A stretch of 64,000 nt of DNA from Buddleja alternifolia (taxonomy: Eukaryota > Streptophyta > Magnoliopsida > Lamiales > Scrophulariaceae): positions 19,473,104 through 19,537,103 of the forward strand of contig CM033402.1 of NCBI GenBank assembly GCA_019426215.1, given 5' to 3'. Under the pieces are notes generated by a model. The model saw nothing but the letters and a program-made list of their open reading frames with translations, had not been told where the DNA came from and did no database searches. Position 1 is the first letter of the stretch. The number at the start of each line of letters is the position of its first letter. Below are positions 55,569 through 64,000 of this stretch, in pieces. A program made the translations under genes and the position numbers.

Positions 55569-56723
55569 GGTTAGAATCATGCGAACTCCTCCAAACTCAT
55601 TATCAATAAGACAATAGAACTCCAAATATATTATTAACAAATGTAAAAATCTAGAAAACTTTAAAATGTGGATCTTATACATTAACATTTTCACCAAGTG
55701 CCGATTCAAATTTTATTTACCCATAAGGGTTTTTTATTTATTTATTATATTTCCCTATAATCATTCTTTGATTAAAAAATTCCATTCTAAACGTCGAAAT
55801 AATCACAATAATACAGACATACTAGTGTTTAGGTACCGCTCTAGCGCCCTGTAAAATGCTCAAAATTAACCCAAAAAAATTCTCAGGTTGTTTGCATTAC
55901 AAATGCCAAATTCTACGTTCCTTTATACATAAGATGAAGTATTACGCTAGATATTCATAAAAAGAAGAGGTATGCCGTCGGATATTAACCACCACGGTTT
56001 AATTACCCCAACTCAGAGTCCCTAAGAATTTTCGACATAACTGCATAATTTGATATAAGAAATCATATAATTTTGATCTCCATGGTCTTTCCAGTAGCCT
56101 GAAGATAAATGAAAAAACAAAAATATGATTTTTTTTATTATTATATATATGATTCTAACATTGAAAATTAAATTGCACACTTTAATTTCCTTGCAAGAGG
56201 TCACGCGCAATTATGAGGGAATAACCAGGTGAAACTAAGCGATGAAGGAAATGAATGCCACAGAGAGAATCAATCTTGCATGCATTCTTCTATATTAAAC
56301 AGTACTAAAAGCAAAGTAAAATGGAACATGAAGATGTAAACAACTGATTATAAAAGACGGACAACGAATTTTGGAACATTTTAAAATAAGGGTAATTACA
56401 TTAACACCCTCCTTATTTATTTAGTGTAATTACAATGCAATCCACTTTATTGGATCATATAACACACCCCTCCCTATTATAACAAAACCTTACATTTAAC
56501 CCCTTATGAACGACTTCCGTTACTTTTTTTTTTCTTTTTATATATTTTTCCATAATATACTTTTTAAATGTTTGTTTTTCATTTTAATTATAACCTTATT
56601 TGTTTTGTTTCAACTTATTCTAATTTACTAATTTGTTTAATATTTTTGGCAACTCATTAATTTAGATCTGCATTTAATTTTGATATTGAACGAAACTCGG
56701 TATTTGCTTTCTTTTTCTAAAAA
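55569..56723. other. AT-rich intergenic sequence, no gene seen
   Basis: Short T-rich and A-rich patches only. The phrase gggtaattacattaacaccctcc at 56391 resembles the ends of common plant MITEs, but I could not find a matching inverse end. Confidence 0.4.
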
Positions 56724-56728
56724 ATATT

Positions 56729-56873
56729 TGTTATAATAGGAAAATATAGATATTTAGGCAGATATGTAGGGATTTGAATAAATCCCTTACCTTATTTAGA
56801 TGTATGTTGTGTGTATATATAGGTTTATTCTTTTCATATTAATATACAGAAAATTCCCTCATCTTTCTCTACA
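56729..56873 (+). repeat. 5' LTR (145 bp)
   Basis: From tgttataataggaaaata to tctttctctaca. It contains a TATA-like gtatatatagg near 56813-56823 and is very short for a plant copia LTR. Confidence 0.95.
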
Positions 56874-56887
56874 TGGTATCGAGCCAG
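56874..56887 (+). other. Primer-binding site, initiator-Met type
   Basis: tggtatcgagccag immediately follows the LTR. It differs from the canonical TGGTATCAGAGCC by a small swap. Confidence 0.85.
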
Positions 56888-57330
56888 TTAAAATTCTAGG
56901 GTTCATAATTTTTTTTTGGTTGCCCAAGTGTGCAGCCTCGTTTCTGCCGGTATCGAGTGCCTATTTGATCTTACCGCCCCCACCGCGAGCTTCGCCATCC
57001 TGATTCCGACCGATCCCCAAAATCCGGCCACTCTCCGAGCTGCGCGTAGATCTCACGCGCCAACAGAAGGTTTCGCCCACTTTTCACGCGCCGGCGCGTG
57101 GAGGGGGGTGCGTCAGCGTCTCACTTTCCGATCAGCAGTACCGGAGTCGCCATCCTCTGCTCTTTCTCACCCACAGGTTTATTTTGCCATTTCGTGCGTT
57201 GTTTTGGTCTGGGTTTGCACAGTTCAGTGTCTGCGATATTTTCTTCCTGTCTATTGCTATCTCTGCTTCTCTCTGCTCTCTCTCTCTGTTGTGTGTCGTT
57301 TGGGTTTTCTATTTTGGTTGTTAGTATCTC

Positions 57331-59010
57331 ATGGGTGATGAACAAAAGACTGTAGTTATGACTGATGTGATTCCAGTCATGTCTAAAATTACAGAACATA
57401 AATTGCTTGGTCCGAACTATCTTGATTGGTGTAAAACTGTTAAAATATATTTGCGAAGTATCTCTAAGGATGATCATCTTACTGATGATCCACCCAAAGA
57501 TGATACTCGCAATGACTGGTTGAAACATGATGTGAGATTATTTTTACAAATTCGGAATTCTATTGATACTGAAGTTGTTAGCCTGATTAATCACGGTGAG
57601 TATGTCAAAGAACTGATGGAATATTTGGAATTCTTGTATTCGGGTAAAGGGAATCTTTCACGTATTTATAAAATTTGTAAGGAGTTTTATCGTCCTGAGC
57701 AAAATGATCAATCTCTTCAGGCATATTTTATGAACTTTAAGATCTATGAAGAATTGAATATTTTGTTGCCGTTTAGTCTTGATGTTAAGGTACAGCAAAC
57801 TCAACGGGAGAAGATGGCTATTATGAGTTTTTTGGCAGGGCTTAATCCTCAATTTGAGATTGCCAAATCTCATATTCTCTCCAGTACTGACATTTCCTCT
57901 TTGTATGAGGTGCTTATTAGAGTTCTTCGTACTGATACAAGTGCTTTTGTGACTTCTTCAGCTCCCGTCTCTAGTGCTCTTGTCAGTCGCAATACTGGAT
58001 CAGGGATACGATCCTCTTGCCAGAATTATAGCAGAGGAGGCAATACAGGTAGTCAGGATAAGGAGAAGATTGAGTGTTATTATTGTCATGAGGAGGGTCA
58101 TACCAAATGCACATGCCCCAAGCTGCAAAACAAATCTCGCAAGTCTTGTTCCGCTAAAATTACAGCTGCTCCCACTGTCTCTTCCCCTGAACAGTCTATC
58201 ACGGTCTCTGCAGATGATTTTGCTAAGTTTCTTCAATACCAAGAATCATTAAAGACCTCATCACATCCTGTCACCGTCATCGCTGAATCAGGTAATCCAA
58301 CTTCGTGCCTCCTTTCCTCCTCCTCACAATGGGTCATTGACTCTGGAGCTTCCGATCATATGTCAGGCAATCCTAATATATTTACTACCTTTCAAACACA
58401 CACCTCTTCATCTTATGTAACTTTAGCTGATTGTTCTACATCCACCATTCTAGGATCTGGTACTGTTAACCCTACTCCATCACTTTCCCTATCATCAGTC
58501 TTAAATCTTCCAAATTTCTCTTTTAATTTAATGTCTGTGAGTAAAATTACTCGTGCCTTAAATTGTTGTGTCTCATTCTTTCCCGATTATTGTTTGTTTC
58601 AGGATATGTTGACGAAGCAGATTATTGGTAGAGGACATGTATCGGGAGGTCTCTACATTCTGGATCCTCAAGCACGGGTGCCTAGGTCAATTGCTTGTTC
58701 GGTTGTAGTGACACCTTTTGAAGCCCATTGTCGGTTAGGTCACCCATCTCTAGCCGCATTAAAGAAAATTTGTCCTCAGTTCAAGAATATACCGTCTTTA
58801 GATTGTGAGTCGTGTCAGTATGCAAAACATCATCGTTTGTCTTATGTTTCTAGAGTTAATAAAAGAGTTTGTTCTCGATTTGAAGTAGTTCATTCAGACG
58901 TTTGGGGTCCTTGTCCTGTTACATCCAAAACTGGCTTTCGATATTTTGTTACTTTTGTTAATGACTTTTCCAGAATGACTTGGCTTTATTTTATGAAGAA
59001 TCGCTTATAA
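57331..59010 (+). CDS. Copia gag-protease-integrase N-terminal part
   Basis: One 559-codon frame from ATG 57331. Gag core: ITEHKLLGPNYLDWCKTVKI (about residues 17-36). Zinc knuckle: CYYCHEEGHTKCTC (about residues 249-262), with Thr-Lys in place of the usual Trp-Lys. Protease: WVIDSGASDHMSGN (about residues 335-348). Integrase zinc-binding HHCC: HCRLGHPS and CESCQYAKHH (about residues 469-505). First catalytic Asp: VVHSDVWGP (about residues 521-529). The frame ends at TAA 59008-59010 inside the integrase core, after FSRMTWLYFMKNRL. Gag and pol are a single frame, unlike the element at 36743. As it ends early it cannot make integrase or RT. Confidence 0.9.
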   Translation: MGDEQKTVVMTDVIPVMSKITEHKLLGPNYLDWCKTVKIYLRSISKDDHLTDDPPKDDTRNDWLKHDVRLFLQIRNSIDTEVVSLINHGEYVKELMEYLEFLYSGKGNLSRIYKICKEFYRPEQNDQSLQAYFMNFKIYEELNILLPFSLDVKVQQTQREKMAIMSFLAGLNPQFEIAKSHILSSTDISSLYEVLIRVLRTDTSAFVTSSAPVSSALVSRNTGSGIRSSCQNYSRGGNTGSQDKEKIECYYCHEEGHTKCTCPKLQNKSRKSCSAKITAAPTVSSPEQSITVSADDFAKFLQYQESLKTSSHPVTVIAESGNPTSCLLSSSSQWVIDSGASDHMSGNPNIFTTFQTHTSSSYVTLADCSTSTILGSGTVNPTPSLSLSSVLNLPNFSFNLMSVSKITRALNCCVSFFPDYCLFQDMLTKQIIGRGHVSGGLYILDPQARVPRSIACSVVVTPFEAHCRLGHPSLAALKKICPQFKNIPSLDCESCQYAKHHRLSYVSRVNKRVCSRFEVVHSDVWGPCPVTSKTGFRYFVTFVNDFSRMTWLYFMKNRL

Positions 59011-61449
59011 CTTTTTTCCCATTTTATTGCTTTCTGTGCTGAAATTCACACACAATTTAATACTTCGGCACGTACCTTACGGAGTGACAGTGCCAAAGAA
59101 TACTTTTCTGATTCCTTTCAGACTTATATGATTAAACATGGAATTCTCCATCAATCTTCGTGTGTTGACACCTCAAAATGGGGTTATTGAAAGAAAAAAT
59201 CAACACTTGCTTGAGACAGCCCGAGCATTGCTCTTCCAAACACATGTCCCTAAACACTTTTGGGTCGATGTTGTCTCCAACGCCTGTTTTCTCATTAATC
59301 GGATGCCATCCACAGTTCTTCATGGTGAGATCCCTTACAACGTCTTATTCCCCACAAAACCCCTATTTCCCATTGAACCTCGTTTATTTGGTAGTACTTG
59401 CTTTGTTCGTGATGTGCGTCCTCATGTTACGAAGTTAGATCCCAAGTCAGTCAAATGTGTTTTTTTGGTTTACTCTCGGTTACAAAAAGGATATAGGTGT
59501 TATTGACCTAGTTTTAACAAATACCTTGTGTCTGCTGATGTCACTTTCATGGAAAATTGTGCTTTCTTTCTTGTTTCTTCTCGTCCTACTGACAGTCAGG
59601 GGGAGAATGATGATTTGCTCGTTTACCAGGAAACCTACCAGTCACCAACTGTTACTCCTACACCTAGTGTTGCTCCTACCGAACCGGCCATTGCTCCTCC
59701 ACCTATTAGCTATGTTTATTCCACACGACGGGATCCTCCTATTACATGTCCCACACCAGTTTCTCCTTTGCCATCTGATCCTTCAGACAATGCGTTGCTC
59801 TTCGTAAAGGTAAACGACATTGCACATACCCCATTTCCTCTTTTGTTTCCTATGATCATTTATCATCTTCTACATGTTCGTTTGTTGATTCCCTTGATTC
59901 TATATCTCTGCCCAAAACTGTTCGTGAAGCCTTGTCTCATCCTGATTGGTGTGCGGCTATGACAGAAGAGATGAATGTCTTAGATGCTAATGGTACTTGG
60001 AATTTAGTGAATTTACCTGCAGGTAAGACGGCTATAGGCTGTAAATGGGTTTTTGCAATCAAAGTGAATCCTGATGGCTCTGTGGCTAGACTTAAAGCTC
60101 GCCTTGTCGCTAAAGGCTATGCCCAAACTTATGGTGTAGATTATTCTAAAACTTTCTCCCCTGTGGCTAAATTGACATCAGTTCGGTTATTCCAGTCTAT
60201 GGCTGCCACTCATGATTGACACTTGAACCAGTTAGACATCAAAAATGCTTCTTACATGGAGATTTACTCGAGGAGGTTTATATGGAGCAACCACCTGGGT
60301 TTGTTGCTCAGGGGGAGTATGGGAAAGTTTGTCATTTTCAAAAGTCTCTGTATGGTTTGAAACAGAGTCCTCGTGTGTGGTTTGGCAAATTCAGTCAGGC
60401 AGTTGAAAAGTTCAGAATGAAAAAGAGTAAGTCTGATCATTCAGTGTTTTATAAACACTCTTCATCCGGCGTTATTCTCCTTGTTGTATATGTAGATGAT
60501 ATTATTATTACCGGAAGTGATGCTATGGGAATTTCATCTTTAAAGATTTTTCTTCACAACCAGTTCCACACAAAAGATTTAGGGTCGTTGAAGTATTTTT
60601 TGGGAGTTGAGGTAACAAGAAGCAAGAAAGGCATCTTCTTATCACAAAGGAAATTTGTGCTTGATTTGTTAAACGCAGACAGGAAAGATAGGAGCTAAAC
60701 CATGCAGTACTCTGATGCCACCTAATCTACAACTCACGAATGAAGGAGACTTATTTGAGGATTCCTGAGAGGTATAGAAGGTTGGTGGGGAAATTGAATT
60801 ATCTTACAGTAACTCGCCCTGATATCGCATATTGTGTTAGCACTGTGAGTCAATTTATGTCTTCTCCAACGGTTCATCATTGGGCTGCTTTAGAACAGAT
60901 CTTGTGTTACTTAAAGGGAGCTCCTGGACAGATCTTGTGCTACTGTATAAGAATCATGGTCACACTCGTATAGAGTGCTATTCAGATGCAGATTGGGCAG
61001 GATCTAAAATTGATCGAAGATCTACCATAGGTTATTGTGTCTTCTTTGGAGGAAATTTGGTGTCATGGAAAAGCAAGAAACAACGTGTTGTATCCCGCTC
61101 TAGTGCAGAATCAGAGTATAGAGCTATGGCTCAGTCTACTTGTGAAATAATGTGGATATATCAGTTATTCACTGAAATGGGTCTTAAAGTCTCAATGCCA
61201 GCAAAACTTTGGTGTGATAACCAAGCTGCTCTTCATATTACCTCCAATCATGTGTTTCATGAACGAACTAGACATATTCAGATTGACTGTCATTTCGTTC
61301 GTGAAAAGGTGCAACAAAATCTCATTTCTACGGAGTATGTGAAGACTGGAGAACAATTAGGAGATCTTTTCACTAAGGCTTTAAATGGGGTTCGGGTTGA
61401 TTATCTTTGTAACAAATTGGGCATGATTAATATATATGCTCCAACTTGA
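59011..61449 (+). pseudogene. Copia integrase C-terminus, RT and RNase H, frame-broken
   Basis: Integrase continues past the stop (LRSDSAKEYFSDSF, about 59078-59120; NGVIERKN after a frameshift, 59176-59199). RT spans 59930-60700: [31 protein letters not shown], then TGA 60217-60219 at a Trp position, KNAFLHGDLLEEVYMEQPPG and VVYVDDIIITGSD. A frameshift at about 60695 follows. RNase H (60970-61449) shows CYSDADWAGSKIDRRSTIGY, SRSSAESEYRAMAQSTCEIM and a C-terminal LFTKALNG. The stop TGA lies a few bases before the polypurine tract. Confidence 0.92.
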
Positions 61450-61456
61450 GGAGAGG
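61447..61456 (+). other. Polypurine tract
   Basis: tgaggagagg lies directly before the 3' LTR start; the first three bases are the stop codon of pol. Confidence 0.8.
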
Positions 61457-61601
61457 TGTTATAATAGGAAAATAAAGATATTTAGGCAGATATGTAGGGA
61501 TTCGAATAAATCCCTTACCTTATTTAAATGTATCTTGTGTGTATATATAGGTGTATTCTTTTCATATCAATATACAGAAAATTCACTCATCTTTCTCTAC
61601 A
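61457..61601 (+). repeat. 3' LTR (145 bp)
   Basis: Matches the 5' LTR over its full length with a few substitutions, ending tctttctctaca. Confidence 0.95.
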
Positions 61602-61605
61602 TATT

Positions 61606-62117
61606 CAAATTGGCATAAATCCGAATTTGCACTTCATTATCAAGATGTTAACAAGTTTTTAAAGAACTTATTTATTGAAAACTAAATTCAAAGTTACAAT
61701 TACATCCTCTTTAATACGAAAAATTACATTCACCTCCTCAAGGGCAAAGTAGGAAAAATAAAAAATATTTTTGATAATGTCAACAAATTTCATTAGTTTT
61801 CATTAATAAAAATTTTTTATAAGAGGGGGTATTTGTTATATGCTCAAAATAAGCAGACTGGACAGCAATTATACTAAATAAGTGCTTTAGTTATGAATGG
61901 AATAAACTTGTCAATGCAAAGATATCATCCAAAGAAACTTCAAATAAAGACAATTCGAAATTAATTGTAACAGTATAATATTATACTAAAACTAAATCAC
62001 CTACATTTTACGCATGCATCAAGATATTTTTGGTTGGCCCTGATATTGTAATTTTTTATTTTTGCTAGACTTCCACCCAACTTAGAGGATATATTGTTCA
62101 TAGTTTCCACCTCCTTT
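61606..62117. other. Intergenic sequence between copia element and RAD51D-type gene
   Basis: AT-rich, with no ORF recognised. It contains the 3' flank of the minus-strand host gene; no clear polyadenylation signal could be singled out. Confidence 0.5.
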
Positions 62118-62159
62118 TCATATAAATCGGGCTGCGCTGGGGCATGAAGTGGACAGAAG
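62118..62159 (-). CDS. RAD51D: Possible terminal exon of the RAD51D-type gene
   Basis: A phase-0 exon from an aattaag acceptor would encode [13 protein letters not shown] and stop (TGA 62118-62120), resembling the short C-terminal tail of plant RAD51D. It would leave an intron of only 48 nt (62160-62207), shorter than usual in plants. The alternatives are an acceptor at ccccag about 23 nt further on, or reading straight through, since the frame is open from 62360 to 62118. Confidence 0.5.
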   Translation of the reverse strand, partial: LLSTSCPSAARFI

Positions 62160-63816
62160 CTTAATTATGTGTGTTGGGACAGAACACATGCGAGCAAAGA
62201 TACATACCAGATATGGGTGTTTAAGTATTGAGACGCAGCTGCTACCATTGGTTGCACCATATCTGGACATCAGAAGCCTAACATGCGGAGTGCTCTTCCA
62301 ACTCTCTCCCAGTGCTGGTTTGGAAACACCACCCTCTCCACCCACCACATGGTTGGTCACCTGAACCCATCAGTGATTTGTATTATTTGAAACAATAATG
62401 CAGATGGGCATCCGGGAAATTCACCAACTTTACTATCTTGGTCCTCTAAAAGCTTAGCAATGAATTTTCTCAAGTCATTTGATATCAATTGTTGATACTC
62501 ATATGGGGAAAAGCTAATGAGGAAATTAATAATGTTCTTTTGGCAGGCTACATCAAAAAGAAAGAATCAAAAAAAAATGCTTTCAACCATTAAAAATAGT
62601 TACCAACAGTACTACTGATCATATTGATATGGCTAAAAAGCATACCCCGTTTGGACTGAAACCCAGTAAACCGTATATTAGGGAAGGCTGGGGTCTCAAT
62701 TTGAGTGTTTGTAACATATATTAATCAAGAACTTGAACAGATAGTATAACAAGGAAGAGAGAGATGAGCCCACACCTCCAAAATCACAAGCCAGTGAAAA
62801 GAAACCAGGACGCTATAGCGCCCGCATGTTAGCAGCTTCTATGATGAAATTTATATCTCTAGATTGTCCTAGGTCTCTATCGTAGAATGAAAAATAGATA
62901 TAATCCCCTTCTTCAAAATCTAAACAGAAACTCAAGCTGAGCACTCTTGTTAAACAAACAAATGTACATAAATGCCGGTCACTGTAACTTGGCTTGTTTG
63001 CAACTCTTGCTGTGCAAAAAGTTATATTTCTGAAACTGTCCGGATCTGAATGGAAGGATGGAATGGAAAGATGGATGGAATCTACTATTTTGAACATTTA
63101 TTTGTTATTGACTAATCAGCCTGGCATTCAAATAGGCATTTTTAGAACAATCCCTAGGCTCGTTGATTTTCTGGGTTGGTTTAGTTAATCATTTGGTAGA
63201 TTTTATCTAAGCTCTTCAACTTCAGCTCCTTGAAGAATTCAAATGATGACGTCTAGAGAACCATTTTAAAAATAAAGGCCTACAGAAAAGAAAAAGGGGC
63301 ACAATGCTATCAAGTAAAAACAAGATCAGAGGGCAACAGTTACCAATATGCAAAGGTTATGCTCATGGGCAAGCTCCTTCAACAAGAATCCAGCAGTAAC
63401 CATTAAGGCATGTCCTGTATAAAAAGCCCACCAAGCAGAATACCTTTAGGCACTATATCAGCATAAGTGAACAGCATAATAAAAAGTTAATCTATTCTTC
63501 ATTTTAGTTTTTCTATTGTTGCAAATCCTAGCTATCCCTTGGTAAATGAATGCATATACTTACAGCATGCAAACAATCCGGACTTTGATGATATAAAACT
63601 GATCTTATGAAATCTAGAACATACCGAACAATTTAACCAGTCTATCTAAATAGTTTATCGAGCAAATTCAATCATTGAGTTAATAAGTGACTTGAAGCCT
63701 GAGCCATTTATAAGCATTACCAGTTGCATATAACAGATTAGCGGACATGGTGATAATACATTTATTATTTATGGTACTTTATGTTAAGCACATACAGAAA
63801 TATCACATTTACTGGA

Positions 63817-63892
<76 letters not shown>

Positions 63893-64000
63893 ATATTGTC
63901 CAGGTTAGCCATCAAAAGGTCAATCAGTGCTCACAGAACGTTACCATGTGTACCGCCACCTCCAAGAACTGGGGCTATAAGTGAGGAAAGTGAATCAATG
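62118..64000 (-). CDS. RAD51D: RAD51D-type RAD51 paralog, 3' exons (gene continues past the right edge)
   Basis: RAD51D is a RecA/RAD51-family paralog that works with other paralogs in homologous recombination in the nucleus. Minus-strand exons: 64000-63945 ([19 protein letters not shown]; it contains the Walker-B-type hydrophobic strand and Asp), 63414-63344 ([20 protein letters not shown], ending CIL), 62360-62208 ([20 protein letters not shown], then [15 protein letters not shown] and [11 protein letters not shown]), then a last exon. Each intron starts GT and ends AG. The first junction completes a split Gly codon (G/GA) and the second is in phase 0, so reading is continuous. VTNH and KPALGESW are strong RAD51D signatures. 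Upstream exons, including Walker A, lie outside the window. No break is seen in the exons present. Confidence 0.9.
63820..63891. repeat. Compound TA-GA microsatellite in a RAD51D intron
   Basis: About 18 TA units are followed by about 18 GA units, in the 530-nt intron between the exons 63945-64000 and 63344-63414. Confidence 0.95.

Larger units (their letters stand above)
56729..61601 (+). mobile_element. Compact Ty1/copia element with 145-bp LTRs
   Basis: LTRs of equal length at 56729-56873 and 61457-61601 differ at a handful of positions. The flanks share atatt/tatt (56724-56728; 61601-61605), a 4- or 5-bp target duplication depending on which base ends the LTR. An initiator-Met primer site, one gag-pol coding region and a polypurine tract all lie in the expected places. 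Confidence 0.95.

Noticed and set aside
57121..57528. 135-codon minus-strand ORF
   Set aside because: Shadow of the copia leader and gag start.
56391..61840. A MITE split by the copia insertion at 56729
   Set aside because: The gggtaattacattaacacc phrase and the right-hand aattacattcacctcc phrase are similar but no matching terminal repeats could be aligned.
62813..63097. 94-codon minus-strand ORF as a RAD51D exon
   Set aside because: It lies in the intron between the two well-matched exons, has no RAD51D similarity, and the exons already join in frame without it.
1..64000. A defence, biosynthetic or other novel multi-gene system
   Set aside because: Apart from two unrelated host genes, all coding similarity is to known transposable-element proteins.

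Overview
This window is nuclear DNA of a flowering plant, most likely a eudicot. It is AT-rich, its two recognisable host genes are plant types, and most of it is nested, decayed transposable elements. The host genes are a berberine-bridge-enzyme-like FAD oxidase (minus strand, about 22.4-24.0 kb) and the 3' exons of a RAD51D-type recombination gene (minus strand, from about 62.1 kb to the right edge). I see no prokaryotic system, CRISPR array, rRNA or tRNA gene.

Layout, left to right. 1-8.2 kb: a minus-strand Ty1/copia element (3' LTR 1006-2668, decayed pol and gag, long AT-rich leader) sits inside an older minus-strand LTR of another copia family. 8.16-8.39 kb: an array of seven GC-rich hairpins. 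8.6-12.08 kb: a decayed CACTA (En/Spm) transposon with transposase fragments, an internal inverted duplication and a classic subterminal-repeat end. 12.45-17.0 kb: a plus-strand copia element with LTR, leader and broken gag. 17.9-22.1 kb: a Stowaway-like MITE inside a minus-strand copia leader, abutting a 5'-truncated plus-strand copia pol. 22.4-24.0 kb: the oxidase gene.

24.9-35.2 kb: a complete-ended Ty3/gypsy element (497-bp LTRs, target duplication aacat). It has gag and protease but no recognisable RT or integrase, an antisense ORF, and a second LTR-LTR element nested in its gag (target duplication acccc). 36.04-36.24 kb: a tRNA-derived SINE. 36.7-43.8 kb: a full copia element (target duplication tcatt) with an intact RT-RNase H ORF but broken gag. 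44.8-51.2 kb: a copia element (target duplication ctaat) whose RT-RNase H and half of the 3' LTR were lost at a GA microsatellite. 52.2-55.6 kb: LTR, leader and LINE fragments. 56.7-61.6 kb: a compact copia element with 145-bp LTRs. 62.1-64 kb: the RAD51D-type gene.

The coding content is therefore mostly defective gag-pol. Most breaks are stop codons or frameshifts, and many stops fall where the family has tryptophan. I did not find a convincing undescribed system. The signals most worth a second look are the palindrome arrays placed just upstream of the TATA boxes of two unrelated LTR families, the hairpin array with paired base changes, the LTR-44 bp-LTR nested element, and the RT-less gypsy element with an antisense ORF.
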